Assembly: GCA_964599635.1 (NCBI GenBank)
Contig: CAZRGM010000052.1
Location: 1-64,000 of the forward strand
DNA: 64,000 nt
Reading direction: 5' to 3'
DNA from: WJMT01 sp964599635
GTDB taxonomy: Bacteria; Acidobacteriota; Aminicenantia; Aminicenantales; Aminicenantaceae
Position 1 is the first letter of the stretch, and every line of letters begins with the position of its first letter. The notes below the pieces were generated by a model. The model was not told the DNA's origin and did no database searches. It saw only the letters and a program-made list of their open reading frames with translations. Of this stretch, positions 1 through 8,911 are shown one piece after another. Position numbers and translations under genes: made by a program.

Positions 1-169
1 GAAACAGATGCTGCAAGATAAGCTCGCCTGAAAGGTAAAATCAGCCTGCATTTAAGTTTAAATATAAACAGAAATAAAGAGATAAACTTTGTTTGCTGAT
101 AGAATATCAAAACCCAATCGATCAAGAAATATAGAATAGAGGTGCAGTCTGATTTTATGAATAACTAGG
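1..169 (+). repeat. Dispersed three-helix repeat, copy A (left end cut by window edge)
   Basis: The window opens inside the GC-rich hairpin (P2) of the repeat family described in the findings. The conserved linker CTCGCCTGAAAGGTAAAA is at 23-40. The P3 arms are at 37-50 (AAAATCAGCCTGCA) and 143-156 (TGCAGTCTGATTTT), with one mismatch in 14 pairs and a 92-nt loop. The right terminus, TTTTATGAATAACTAGG, ends at about 168, directly beside the stop codon of the minus-strand helicase gene. The 10 variable bases of P3 are unlike those of other copies yet complementary within this copy. Confidence 0.7.
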
Positions 170-3091
170 TTAATAGGCGTAAGAGGAAGGGCAAATATTC
201 TTAAACTCACAGTAATTACAGTTGTGCCAGTCCGGTTCTGCATGAAAATCATTTCTTCGGATTCCCTGTTCCGCCTTTCTTATTTGTTCAGCGGCTCTCT
301 CCAGCTCTTTTTGACCTTTGACAGCCCTTCCTATGATATCTGACTCCAGAAAATGAAGCCGGGTCTCTATAAGGTTTACATCCTCTGTTTTTAAAAATGA
401 TAAAGCATAGAGATCCATCTGGACTGCGTCTCTGGTCTTCTTATCGGCTTCCTCTTGATCTTTGACCCGAGTGGATTTGAAATCAATGATCACGGCCCCG
501 TTTCCAGTCACATCGACTCTATCCCATCTTCCCGTAAATCGGATATTTTTTTCTTTCCATTTAAATTTTTTCTCTAAATAATAAGGAACCATTCCAGAAG
601 CTTCCTCTCTCAAGCAGAATTGGCGGACGGCTGCCTCTCCGGCCTTTTTCTTCATCTCTTCATGCTCCCGGCTCAGAAATCCTTCATTGATCCAGTGATC
701 TTTATAATACTGAACCAGCTCCTCTAGACCCAGCTTCTCTCCGGTCATTTTCCTCTTTAAATAAAAATGGATAGTCTCATGAAGCACTCTTCCATAGATC
801 AGATTATAATGAGGAAGAACAGGAACCCTCATAACATGCCTGTATTTATATTTCAGGGGACAGGTTAAATAGTCATCCACCTGAAAGAAACTCAAATTGA
901 TAATCCCCTTCCTTTCCTTTTCTCGGACAGGATAGCTAGGAGTGATTGAAGGGGCATATCTTCTTATTTCTTCCTCCGGAGAAGACTGGATAGTCTTTTC
1001 CGAAGCCTTGGAAATATCCAAAGCCTCAAGAACAAAGGGACTGACTTTTTTGAGCCTTTTGACCCCATAATCTTTGGCCCAAGTAAAGTAAACATATTTT
1101 TTGGCTCTGGTCATTCCTACATAAAAAAGACGCCTCTCCTCCTGTAATTGAACATGACTCAGGTCTGAACTGGGGAGTGTTTCTTCTTCAGAAGACCGAA
1201 GCTGGATCAGCTCATCTGGGAACGGGATCCTTTCTTTCCTCATTCTTCCGGGAAATCTATCTGCAATAAGACTCACCATAAACACAATCGGAAACTCAAG
1301 ACCCTTTGCTTTATGGACGGTCAGCAGATGAACCGCATCCTCCTCCAGCTCTGCCTCAGCCGTGGCAGGATTGTCACCCACCTGCTGAAGAAGCTCCAAA
1401 TGCTGAGCAAAAGATTGAATGGAGTCGTCTTTGGTCAGATCTGAAAAACCTCTTACCTTATCAAAGAACAAACGGATATTTTTTATCTTGATCTCAGCTT
1501 CCAGGTTCTTCTTTTCAATCAAAGACTTTAAATAACCGCTTCTTTCAAGAAATAAATACAAAACTCTCCCGGCATTTTGCGAGCTCGAATACTCCACAAA
1601 ATAAAAAAGATCATTAAAAATCTTCTTGATCCGCTGCTTCGATTCTTCTGATAATTCAACCGGCAGCTCATTTTCACTTATTTTCTGAAAAACTTTGTGC
1701 AGCGGCCAATTTTTCTTAAAAGCATAATTTGAGACCTTTGTTAAATCATAAGGGCTGACATCATAGACCTCAGATAAAGAAAGTCGGAACAGACTTTTAC
1801 TGTCCTCAAAATCTGTCAATACTTTAACGAACGAAATGAGAAGACGAACTTCTTCTCGAGAATAAAGTCCCCGGCTTCCGGAAAAACGGAAAGGAATTTC
1901 TTTCATGTTCATAGCTCTGATAAAAGGATCTGCATCCGCATTCCTTCGAACGAGAACAGCACTATCGCTGTATTTGAATCCCTGCTCAACCTTTTCTCTT
2001 ATGATCTCAGCCACTTTGTCAGCTTCATGGGATAGCGTGTCAAATTGAAGTTTGAATATACTTTTTCCTTTCTGATCTTTTTCTGCATTCAATGACTTAT
2101 CTATATTTTCCCTTACTTCCAAACGAAAGGGATTGTTGTGCTGTATCAGTCTATAAGCGGAATCAAGGACAGCCTGAGTTGAGCGGTAATTTTTTTGGAG
2201 TACAACTCTTTTTGTATCAGGGTACATTCGGCTGAAATCCAAAATATTACTTAAAGACGCACCTCGAAAACGAAATATGCTCTGATCGTCATCTCCCACT
2301 ACCGTGATATTCCTATGCGGGGATGCCAAAAGTCTCAGCATCTGGAATTGAATATAATTGGTATCCTGAAATTCATCCACTAGAATATATTTGTATTTCT
2401 CCTGGATCTTTTTCAATACCGACGGCCTTTGGCGAAACATTTCCACGGTTAGAACCACCTGGTCTTCAAAATCAATTTTCCCTTCTTCCATAAGGAAATT
2501 CTGATACTCTTGGTAGACATGAGCTATTTCCATATGCTTTAAAGCCGTCTCTTTATCTGAGGGTTCCCGGGCACTCTTGTCAATTTCAGAGGCATACTTT
2601 AAATAAGACTTGGGCTTTATATCCTCCTGCTTGAGCCTTTTTACGGCAGCCAAAATTTCCTGTATATGCTTTGTAGGCCTGCTCAAAGGCCTATAATAAT
2701 CCAGGGAAAATCGAAATAAATTTTTCCTAAAAAAAATGGACTGCTCCACCTCATCCAGTAATTTAAAATCAAGGGGAAGCCCTATCTCATGTCCGTAATC
2801 TCTGAGGATGCTTTCTCCAAATGAATTGAAAGTCAGGACATCGACAAAGGAATAACTATAGGGGATAAGAATATCGACCCTCTCCTCCATTTCATTGGCT
2901 GCCTTTTCAGTAAAGGTGACCGCTAATATTTGCTCTGGCCTCGCGTATTTAGCTGATATCAAATAGGCGATTCTATGGGTCAGAACCTTTGTTTTCCCTG
3001 TCCCCGCTCCAGCTATGATTAAAAGGGGGCCCTGAGTATGAGTCACGGCTTTTTTTTGCTCCGGATTCAATTCTTTAAGTAAGTCTCTCAT
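170..3091 (-). CDS. UvrD/PcrA-family ATP-dependent DNA helicase with C-terminal RecB-like nuclease domain
   Basis: Superfamily 1A 3'-5' DNA helicase, probably for recombinational or excision repair. Seen: Walker A AGAGTGKT near residue 30, motif II VDEFQDTN, motif III VGDDDQSIFRFRG, motif V TVHKAKGLEF and motif VI FYVGMTRAKK. The last 230 or so residues carry a PD-(D/E)XK nuclease: GRWDRVD, IIDFKST and QMDLYAL. They also carry cysteines (CPLKYKYR, then CNYCEFKNIC) spaced like the 4Fe-4S staple of AddB/RecB-type nucleases. Architecture resembles single-chain AddA-like enzymes; no addB lies alongside. Two starts are possible, GTG at 3100 and ATG at 3091. I chose ATG because MRDLLKELNPEQ is the usual family N-terminus. 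Neither has a Shine-Dalgarno. Repeat copies lie at both ends of the gene. Confidence 0.9.
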   Translation of the reverse strand: MRDLLKELNPEQKKAVTHTQGPLLIIAGAGTGKTKVLTHRIAYLISAKYARPEQILAVTFTEKAANEMEERVDILIPYSYSFVDVLTFNSFGESILRDYGHEIGLPLDFKLLDEVEQSIFFRKNLFRFSLDYYRPLSRPTKHIQEILAAVKRLKQEDIKPKSYLKYASEIDKSAREPSDKETALKHMEIAHVYQEYQNFLMEEGKIDFEDQVVLTVEMFRQRPSVLKKIQEKYKYILVDEFQDTNYIQFQMLRLLASPHRNITVVGDDDQSIFRFRGASLSNILDFSRMYPDTKRVVLQKNYRSTQAVLDSAYRLIQHNNPFRLEVRENIDKSLNAEKDQKGKSIFKLQFDTLSHEADKVAEIIREKVEQGFKYSDSAVLVRRNADADPFIRAMNMKEIPFRFSGSRGLYSREEVRLLISFVKVLTDFEDSKSLFRLSLSEVYDVSPYDLTKVSNYAFKKNWPLHKVFQKISENELPVELSEESKQRIKKIFNDLFYFVEYSSSQNAGRVLYLFLERSGYLKSLIEKKNLEAEIKIKNIRLFFDKVRGFSDLTKDDSIQSFAQHLELLQQVGDNPATAEAELEEDAVHLLTVHKAKGLEFPIVFMVSLIADRFPGRMRKERIPFPDELIQLRSSEEETLPSSDLSHVQLQEERRLFYVGMTRAKKYVYFTWAKDYGVKRLKKVSPFVLEALDISKASEKTIQSSPEEEIRRYAPSITPSYPVREKERKGIINLSFFQVDDYLTCPLKYKYRHVMRVPVLPHYNLIYGRVLHETIHFYLKRKMTGEKLGLEELVQYYKDHWINEGFLSREHEEMKKKAGEAAVRQFCLREEASGMVPYYLEKKFKWKEKNIRFTGRWDRVDVTGNGAVIIDFKSTRVKDQEEADKKTRDAVQMDLYALSFLKTEDVNLIETRLHFLESDIIGRAVKGQKELERAAEQIRKAEQGIRRNDFHAEPDWHNCNYCEFKNICPSSYAY

Positions 3092-3105
3092 AATAGACAC
3101 TTATT

Positions 3106-3249
3106 CTGAACTATTCATAAATAAACGGTGATGTTTATATTGTTAATTTATTTTCAGCAATAGGCAAGGTTATTTCAAAAATGACAATTGAAACTATCTT
3201 CCTGTTTAGTACTTTAATTTTAATCGCCATTTTTTTATGAATAATCCAG
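3106..3249. repeat. Dispersed repeat, copy F (minimal form without the GC-rich hairpin)
   Basis: Termini are CTGAACTATTCATAAA (3106-3121) and TTTATGAATAATCCAG (ending 3249), imperfect inverted repeats. Inside them P3-like arms at about 3119-3132 and 3222-3235 enclose an 89-nt loop, the same size as in the larger copies. This copy lacks the roughly 110-bp GC-rich P2 module. It fills most of the 190-bp gap between ftsB and the helicase gene, so a read-through transcript would contain it. Nothing else is visible in this gap. Confidence 0.65.
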
Positions 3250-3289
3250 ATTAGATTTGATTTAAAATTAATGGAAACTAAAAAAAAAT

Positions 3290-3592
3290 CTATTTTTTAA
3301 CGATGATGATTTCTTCAGGTTTGACCAACCAGAGTTTTTCGCGGGCTTTTTCCTCTAAAGCCTGAGGATTTTCGCTAAGCTCCTTGATCTCTTTCTGCAG
3401 TTCCTGTTTTTCCATCTTCAATTGTTCTGCTTCTTCAATCAGTTCCTGTTTTCTTTGCTTGGCTTTATAAGTATCTATTAAACCGTTTTTCCCGAAAAAT
3501 GAAACGATGATCAAAACAAAAAATAAAAATGCAAGGCCTGCCGTGTAAAGTTTTTTACGAAAATCCGCTGTCCCGTTCTCTTTCTTTTTCAT
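3290..3592 (-). CDS. ftsB: FtsB/DivIC-like septum formation initiator
   Basis: Small bitopic cell-division protein of the FtsB/DivIC family, which links FtsL/FtsQ to septal peptidoglycan synthesis. It has a short basic cytoplasmic N-terminus, one membrane segment (AFLFFVLIIVSFF, roughly residues 20-37), then a Glu/Lys-rich coiled coil (ELIEEAEQLKMEKQELQKEI) and the conserved C-terminal pattern AREKLWLVKPEEIII. The length, about 100 aa, is normal. The frame extends to a TTG at 3610, but ATG 3592 follows AGGGAAAG and avoids overlap with the upstream gene. It sits 10 bp downstream of the phosphohexomutase gene, so the two are probably cotranscribed. Confidence 0.85.
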   Translation of the reverse strand: MKKKENGTADFRKKLYTAGLAFLFFVLIIVSFFGKNGLIDTYKAKQRKQELIEEAEQLKMEKQELQKEIKELSENPQALEEKAREKLWLVKPEEIIIVKK

Positions 3593-3602
3593 CTTTCCCT
3601 GG

Positions 3603-5000
3603 CTATTCAACCATGCTTAATCCTGAAGTGATAAGATCCTTCAGCTCCTTATGAGATTCGGCTTCTGCATAACACCGAATAACAGGGACTGTTCCTGATA
3701 AACGAAGGAGCATCCAATCGTCTTCTGAAAAATTAAATTTGATCCCATCCACCATCATTGTACTCAATACTTTTCGCTGGCCCACTTTATCAGGAGGGTT
3801 TTTGATTATGGAGTCTAATTTTTGTTTTCTTTTTTCTGTTAAATCAACTTTGACTTGATCTCTTAACTTTTTCCCATATTTTTTAAAGAGTTCTTTCACC
3901 AATTCAGAAAGGGACTTCCCTTCCGCAGCAATCATTTCAGCCACTAAAAGTCCTGCAAAAATTCCATCTTTCTCAGGGAGATGGCCTTGGACGACCAAGC
4001 AGGCACTTTCCTCCCCCCCATATACAATCTTATTTTTTAAAAATAAATCAACAAGGTATTTAAATCCAACGGGTGTTCTATACGTTTTAAATCCGTAATG
4101 ACGAGATATTTTGTCCAGAAGGTGAGTGGTGGCTACAGAGCGGCCCACTCCGCCCTTTAACTTTCTTCTTGTTACCAAATATTCAAGCAGCAAAGCCAGA
4201 ACTAAATTCGTATCAACATACTGTCCTTTTTCATTGACAATGCCGAAGCGATCTCCATCAGAATCTGTCCCAATTCCCAGATGGCATCCCGCCTCTTTGA
4301 CTCTTTTTCTTAATTCTTTTAGACCTTCTCCCTTACAAGAAGGGGTGATGCCCCCAAAATAGGGGTCAACATAGCCGTGCAGCTCCTCTATGGGTATATG
4401 ATTCTCTTCTAAAATTTCATCCAGATACTCCCGGCTGCTGCCGTATAAAAGATCGACTCCTATTTTGATCCCGGACTTTTTTATGGTATCAAAATCGATT
4501 TTTTTCTGAATATCATTCAAATATTCAGGCTGAAGATCGATTTTCTCAATGTACTCAACTTTGGGATAATAAGAATATGTACCAAACTTTTTCAAGAGAC
4601 TTTTTATCTCTTTCTCGATTTTATCAGTCTCTCGAGGAAGTGCAGGGGCTCCTGTTTCAATATTAAACTTAAGGCCATTATATTCTGGAGGATTGAAAGA
4701 GGCTGTAAAGTTGATTCCCCCTTGTGCTTTTCTGGATATAATTTGGAAAGACTGGGCTTGAGAAGGTGCATCCCGGTCCGCTAAATAAACATAAATCTTG
4801 TTGTGAGAAAGAACCTTTGCTGCCTCCATTGCAAATCTTTCTGAAAGAAACCGGGTATCATAATTCACGACAACAGAAATACGTTCGCCAAACTTTTTTT
4901 TCAGATAATTTGCGATCGCTTGAACAACAATACGAACATTCTGGAAAGTGAATTCCTCCCCCATAACAGCGCGCCAACCAGAGGTTCCAAATTTAATCAT
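3603..5000 (-). CDS. Phosphoglucomutase/phosphomannomutase family protein
   Basis: Alpha-D-phosphohexomutase, interconverting hexose 1- and 6-phosphates in the cytoplasm for sugar-nucleotide supply. Seen: substrate loop FGTSGWRA near the N-terminus, phosphoserine loop TASFNPPEYNG (Ser101), Mg site GTDSDGDRFG, sugar loop GGEESA and C-terminal phosphate loop RLSGTVPVIR. Two loops are atypical: the usual TASHNP is TASFNP and GEESG is GEESA. Start: ATG 5000 has a strong GGAGGG 7 nt upstream; the longer frame from 5024 would bury that site. Whether glucose, mannose or glucosamine phosphate is the substrate cannot be told from the sequence. Confidence 0.88.
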   Translation of the reverse strand: MIKFGTSGWRAVMGEEFTFQNVRIVVQAIANYLKKKFGERISVVVNYDTRFLSERFAMEAAKVLSHNKIYVYLADRDAPSQAQSFQIISRKAQGGINFTASFNPPEYNGLKFNIETGAPALPRETDKIEKEIKSLLKKFGTYSYYPKVEYIEKIDLQPEYLNDIQKKIDFDTIKKSGIKIGVDLLYGSSREYLDEILEENHIPIEELHGYVDPYFGGITPSCKGEGLKELRKRVKEAGCHLGIGTDSDGDRFGIVNEKGQYVDTNLVLALLLEYLVTRRKLKGGVGRSVATTHLLDKISRHYGFKTYRTPVGFKYLVDLFLKNKIVYGGEESACLVVQGHLPEKDGIFAGLLVAEMIAAEGKSLSELVKELFKKYGKKLRDQVKVDLTEKRKQKLDSIIKNPPDKVGQRKVLSTMMVDGIKFNFSEDDWMLLRLSGTVPVIRCYAEAESHKELKDLITSGLSMVE

Positions 5001-5054
5001 AAGCAACCCTCCAAAAATTATCACAAGTTTTGTTTAAAAGCAATATAAAACCAT

Positions 5055-5103
5055 CATTTTTACGAATAAATTTTGGGCCAGGTTATTTAGCCTGGATTAT
5101 TCA
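5055..5103. repeat. Abutting terminal-repeat fragments of the dispersed repeat family
   Basis: A right-type end (CATTTTTACGAATAA, with CCAGG ending 5082) is followed 8 bp later by a left-type end, CCTGGATTATTCA (5091-5103). The CCAGG and CCTGG motifs pair across TTATTTAG. This looks like the decayed junction of two elements, or a solo terminal pair. It lies between the 5' end of the phosphohexomutase gene and the stop of pcm. Confidence 0.4.
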
Positions 5104-5111
5104 AAAAAAAA

Positions 5112-5840
5112 TCATCTCCTTTTGTCAGTCATAGGAACAAACCGAACAGGCAGTATCTCCTTTTTGACCGGCATCCCCTGTTTTTTCTCAATCAAGGTCA
5201 ACATTTGAAACGAAGAATAACTCTCTAATGGAATGACCATTTTCCCTCCTTCTTTAAGCTGATCGAAAAGAACAGAAGGAACTTGTTTTGAAGCACAGGT
5301 CACAATGATGGCATCATAAGGGGCATGCTCTTCCCATCCAAAATTTCCATCCCCCAATTTTATCTTGACCTGAGCATAACCTAATTTTTGGAGTGTTTTC
5401 TCTGCTTTCTCTGCAAGTTCTCTGATGATCTCTACAGTATAAACCTCGTCAGTAAGATGCGCTAGAACAGCGGCTTGATACCCGGAGCCCGTTCCGATCT
5501 CAAGAACTCTGTCTCCCTCCATAATATCAGCGGCTTCAGTCATTAAACCCACTATATAGGGCTGTGAAATGGTCTGCTCCCCATCAATAGGAAGAGGATA
5601 ATCCTCATAAGCCTGATGTTGGTAACGCTCATCTATAAATAAATGTCTTGGAACTTCTCTCAATGCCTGAAGAACTCTCTCATCCCTGATGCCCCGTCTT
5701 TCCAGTTGTGTTTTCACCATTTCTCTTCTCTGCTCACCATATGTTTCCTGTTGATTTTTAAGATCTGCCCTACAGAAGTCACAAAAAATAAAAATAAGAA
5801 AAATAATCATCAAAATTTTAACGCTTTTTATATCATTCAT
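5112..5840 (-). CDS. pcm: Protein-L-isoaspartate O-methyltransferase with N-terminal export signal
   Basis: SAM-dependent repair methyltransferase that methylates L-isoaspartyl residues in damaged proteins. Motif I is VLEIGTGSGYQAAVLAHL and a downstream strand reads YTVEII. The substrate-side signatures RERRGIRD-like (LERRGIRDERVLQALREVPRHLF) and DGEQTISQP are typical of Pcm. The first 25 residues (KILMIIFLIFIFCDFCRA) form a hydrophobic signal or anchor absent from the usual cytoplasmic enzyme, so the protein probably acts in the envelope. Signal-bearing PCMTs are known in other bacteria. A TATAAT lies upstream on the minus strand (5867-5872), without a clear -35 box at normal distance. The gene diverges from coaD. 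Confidence 0.92.
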   Translation of the reverse strand: MNDIKSVKILMIIFLIFIFCDFCRADLKNQQETYGEQRREMVKTQLERRGIRDERVLQALREVPRHLFIDERYQHQAYEDYPLPIDGEQTISQPYIVGLMTEAADIMEGDRVLEIGTGSGYQAAVLAHLTDEVYTVEIIRELAEKAEKTLQKLGYAQVKIKLGDGNFGWEEHAPYDAIIVTCASKQVPSVLFDQLKEGGKMVIPLESYSSFQMLTLIEKKQGMPVKKEILPVRFVPMTDKRR

Positions 5841-6065
5841 CTCATAATTTCCCCTTGTCCATGATAATTATATGATACATAAAATCGTCATTTTTTTCAA
5901 AATCATCTTTACAGGTGAGAAAAAATAGATTAAAATCACCCGTAACATAACCCTGAAGGAGGATTGACTGATAGACAGGTATAAGCATATATCATATATA
6001 TACAGAGAGAATGCTCTTCTTATTTATATAAGAGGAAAATGGATTTAAATAAAAAATTTTTATAT

Positions 6066-6094
6066 TTGACAAAGCTAAATTATTTTGATATTAA
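6066..6094 (+). promoter_or_regulatory. Sigma70-type promoter of the coaD-pil operon
   Basis: TTGACA (6066-6071), a 17-bp spacer and TATTAA (6089-6094). It sits 35 bp upstream of coaD and downstream of nothing but AT-rich DNA in the 288-bp divergent gap with pcm. Transcription would start near 6101. I see no operator-like palindrome here. Confidence 0.6.
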
Positions 6095-6128
6095 GTTATC
6101 AGGTCAGGGAAGGTGAGTATAAAAACAT

Positions 6129-6614
6129 ATGAAAAAAAAAGCCGTTTATCCTGGTTCCTTCGACCCAATAACAAATGGTCATGTTGACATTATCGAAAGG
6201 GGATTAAATATTTTTGACCAAATTAACATCGCCGTTTTAAAGAATCCTAAAAAGAAACCCCTCTTCACGACTAAAGAAAGGGTAGGAATGATTGAAGATA
6301 TATTTCCTAACCAAAAAAGGATTCATGTGATGTCTTTCGATGGACTGCTCGTTGATTTTGCCCGAAAAATTAATTCAAATATTGTGATCAGAGGCCTGAG
6401 AGCTGTATCAGACTTCGAATATGAATTCCAAATGTCCTTAATGAACCGAAAACTTGCCCCAGATATTGAAACGCTCTATATGATGCCTGCAGTCGAGTAT
6501 TCCTTTCTAAGTTCTCAACTGGTCAAAGAAGTATGCCTTTTAGGAGGCTGCCTCAAAGGATTGCTCCCTCAGGCTGTGGAAAAAAAAATTAAAGGCAAAA
6601 TTAATCAAAGCTAA
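6129..6614 (+). CDS. coaD: Phosphopantetheine adenylyltransferase
   Basis: Catalyses 4'-phosphopantetheine + ATP to dephospho-CoA + PPi, the penultimate step of CoA synthesis. Seen: nucleotidyltransferase motif YPGSFDPITNGHVDIIERG at the N-terminus (T/HxGH class), RGLRAVSDFEYEFQMSLMN in the middle, and YSFLSSQLVKEV near the C-terminus. At 161 aa it has normal length. AAGGTGAG lies 13 nt upstream of the ATG, a loose fit. It heads the plus-strand operon: pilM starts 33 bp after its stop. coaBC, an earlier CoA-pathway enzyme, lies at 15.6 kb in a different operon. Confidence 0.95.
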   Translation: MKKKAVYPGSFDPITNGHVDIIERGLNIFDQINIAVLKNPKKKPLFTTKERVGMIEDIFPNQKRIHVMSFDGLLVDFARKINSNIVIRGLRAVSDFEYEFQMSLMNRKLAPDIETLYMMPAVEYSFLSSQLVKEVCLLGGCLKGLLPQAVEKKIKGKINQS

Positions 6615-6647
6615 AATATAACTTTATTATAATAAGGAAATAAAAAA

Positions 6648-7724
6648 ATGCTCGGAATCGGACAGTCAAAGCAAACCATAGGATTGGACATTGGGTCTCA
6701 CTCCATAAAAGCGGTTGAACTCAAACCTAAAAGGGGAAAAGAAGAGGGTTTTGTATTGAAAAGGATCGGATATGAACTTCTTCCCCCAGATGCCATTGTC
6801 GAAGGGACTATAATTGACTCTGCAGCCGTTATAGAAACCATCAAAATGATTTTTGAAGAAAATAAAATATCTAATAAAAATGTGACCATCTCAATTTCTG
6901 GAAATTCAGTGATTATCAAAAAAATATCTCTTCCTTCTATGGAAAGCGAAGAACTTGCAGAATCCATTATATGGGAAGCCAAACACAACATTCCCTATCC
7001 CTATGAAGAGACAAATGTTGATTATGCTGTTCTAAGACCTCCCGATTATTCAGGAGAACAAAATCTGGATATATTACTGGTTGCTGCAAAAAAGGATAAG
7101 ATTTCGAACTACAGCAATGTGATTAGTCAAGCCCGTAAAAATTTAGATGCTATCGAAGTGGATGTATTTGCCCTTCAAAACACTTTAGAACTCAATTACC
7201 CTGAAATTTTCAATAACAAAACAATCTCTATCATAAATCTGGGAGCCAATATCACAAATGTGATCATTATAGAAAAAGGAGTCCCTCAACTTTTCAGAGA
7301 TCTCTCTATCGGAGGTTCATTCTTTACTGAAAATCTCAGCAAGGATCTAAGCATCAGTTTTGACGATGCAGAGAAACTCATCAAGGGGCTCCCGGTTCAA
7401 AATATTCAGACAGACCAATTCAAAACAGTATTAAATATGAACATCCAGAATCTGCTGGATGAAATTGAAAAAACTTTCTCTTTTTATGAGGCTGTAGAAA
7501 AAACAGGGAGAAAAATTGACTTTGTATTCCTAAGTGGAGGGCTTTCTAAATTAAAAGACCTTCAAATCAATTTTGAACAAAAATTCAAAATTAAAACGGA
7601 TATACTCAATCCATTTAAAAAGATAGAATACGATGAGAAAAAATTTGATTCTATCTACTTCGAGGAGCTCTACGCTCTATTCGGAGTGGCTACAGGATTG
7701 GCATTAAGAAAAACGGAAAAATAA
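6648..7724 (+). CDS. pilM: Type IV pilus assembly protein PilM
   Basis: Actin-like cytoplasmic protein of the type IV pilus alignment subcomplex; it binds the N-terminal tail of PilN and couples the inner-membrane ring to the assembly motor. Seen: N-terminal phosphate loop GLDIGSHSIKAVELK, a second actin-fold strand SIINLGANITNVIII, and a late VFLSGGLSKLKDL nucleotide-binding segment. At 358 aa it is normal for the family. AAGGA lies 8 nt before the ATG. It is followed 3 bp later by pilN, in the canonical M-N-O-P-Q order. Confidence 0.95.
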   Translation: MLGIGQSKQTIGLDIGSHSIKAVELKPKRGKEEGFVLKRIGYELLPPDAIVEGTIIDSAAVIETIKMIFEENKISNKNVTISISGNSVIIKKISLPSMESEELAESIIWEAKHNIPYPYEETNVDYAVLRPPDYSGEQNLDILLVAAKKDKISNYSNVISQARKNLDAIEVDVFALQNTLELNYPEIFNNKTISIINLGANITNVIIIEKGVPQLFRDLSIGGSFFTENLSKDLSISFDDAEKLIKGLPVQNIQTDQFKTVLNMNIQNLLDEIEKTFSFYEAVEKTGRKIDFVFLSGGLSKLKDLQINFEQKFKIKTDILNPFKKIEYDEKKFDSIYFEELYALFGVATGLALRKTEK

Positions 7725-7727
7725 ACC

Positions 7728-8342
7728 ATGATAAGGATTAACTTATTAAAACCCGGGAAAAAAGAGGTTTCAGAGGTGCCTATCGCCCCTGAACCTGAAT
7801 TAAAAGAAAAGAAAACTCAGCTTCCTCATTTGCTGATCTTTCTTCTTGTTATTATTCTCATAGGAGCTCTTTTTCTCATTCAGAAAAGAGAGCTTAATAA
7901 TGAAAAAGCCTTATTGGAGGATGCTAAAGCTCAGAAACAGAGCCTTCAGTACGTGCTGACAAAGCTTGAAGATCTAGAAAAACAAAAACAAATCTTAAGC
8001 AGAAAAATAAATCTGATCACGCGTCTTAAATCAAGACAGAGGACTGGCGTTATCATTATGGATGAACTGAGCAAAAATCTTCCGGATTGGGTATGGCTAA
8101 CTGAAGTAAACTTTAAAGATTTCAATATCCATATTAAAGGAAAAGCCCTGTCCAATAATCTGATTGCTGACTATATTTCGAATCTGGAAGAAAGCTTATA
8201 CTTCAGTAATGTCGACCTCATCTCTTCAACATTAAGGAAGACTCGAAACAACAGGTATCTTGAATTTTCACTTAATTCCAACTTTGTGTTTCCTTACACT
8301 CCTGTAGACTCAGAAGAAAGCGTAAAGGAGAATTCCCAATGA
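7728..8342 (+). CDS. pilN: Type IV pilus assembly protein PilN
   Basis: Bitopic inner-membrane protein of the pilus alignment complex. The cytoplasmic N-terminus begins MIRINLLKPG, matching the PilM-binding INLLP signature. A single membrane helix (LLIFLLVIILIGALFLI) covers roughly residues 34-52, followed by a periplasmic coiled coil and a ferredoxin-like domain. The 3' end overlaps pilO by 4 nt (ATGA), suggesting translational coupling. It forms a heterodimer with PilO in characterised systems. Confidence 0.93.
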   Translation: MIRINLLKPGKKEVSEVPIAPEPELKEKKTQLPHLLIFLLVIILIGALFLIQKRELNNEKALLEDAKAQKQSLQYVLTKLEDLEKQKQILSRKINLITRLKSRQRTGVIIMDELSKNLPDWVWLTEVNFKDFNIHIKGKALSNNLIADYISNLEESLYFSNVDLISSTLRKTRNNRYLEFSLNSNFVFPYTPVDSEESVKENSQ

Positions 8343-8911
8343 AAAATTGGCCTTGGTATGGTTATGTTGTGGTTGCCCTGATCATTTTTGGCTTTTTTTA
8401 TTTCCTCCATTACAAACCAAAGAATAATGAACTCAAAAGCATCAGGGAAGAAAGAATTCAGACTGAAAATGAGGTTGAAATGTTGAAGAAAAAAAAGGAA
8501 GAACTGGATCAAATCGAACAGGAATTAAAAGTAATGAACGTTCAATTGAAAAGCCTGGAAGCCATCATCCCTAAGGAAGAAGAAATCGACGTTATCCTGA
8601 GAAGAATACAGCAGCTTGCTCATGATTCCAGAATAGATATTATCCAATTCACTCCCAAACCTCTCATCAACAAAGAATTTTTCTCTGAAAAACCCATAAC
8701 CATGGAACTTACTGGAAACTATCATAATATTGCCATATTTTTCAGCCGATTGAGCAATTTCTCTAGACTCTTTACCATGGAAAATTTTTCTATTAAAGCC
8801 TTAAGAGATCAAACTGATTCTCTGACTGTAAGTGCGAATTCCACCGCTAAAACTTATGTCTTCCATGAAGAAGCACCTCTGGAAGAAAAAACAGAAGAGA
8901 GGAAACAATGA
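8339..8911 (+). CDS. pilO: Type IV pilus assembly protein PilO
   Basis: Second bitopic subunit of the pilus alignment complex. One N-terminal membrane helix (GYVVVALIIFGFFYFL), a long Glu/Lys-rich coiled coil (about residues 28-75), and a C-terminal ferredoxin-like fold including LTGNYHNIAIFFSRLSNFSRLF, a typical PilO signature. AAAGGAG precedes the ATG. Its coding region overlaps both neighbours by 4 nt (pilN and pilP), so it is translated as part of a tightly coupled set. Confidence 0.93.
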   Translation: MKNWPWYGYVVVALIIFGFFYFLHYKPKNNELKSIREERIQTENEVEMLKKKKEELDQIEQELKVMNVQLKSLEAIIPKEEEIDVILRRIQQLAHDSRIDIIQFTPKPLINKEFFSEKPITMELTGNYHNIAIFFSRLSNFSRLFTMENFSIKALRDQTDSLTVSANSTAKTYVFHEEAPLEEKTEERKQ

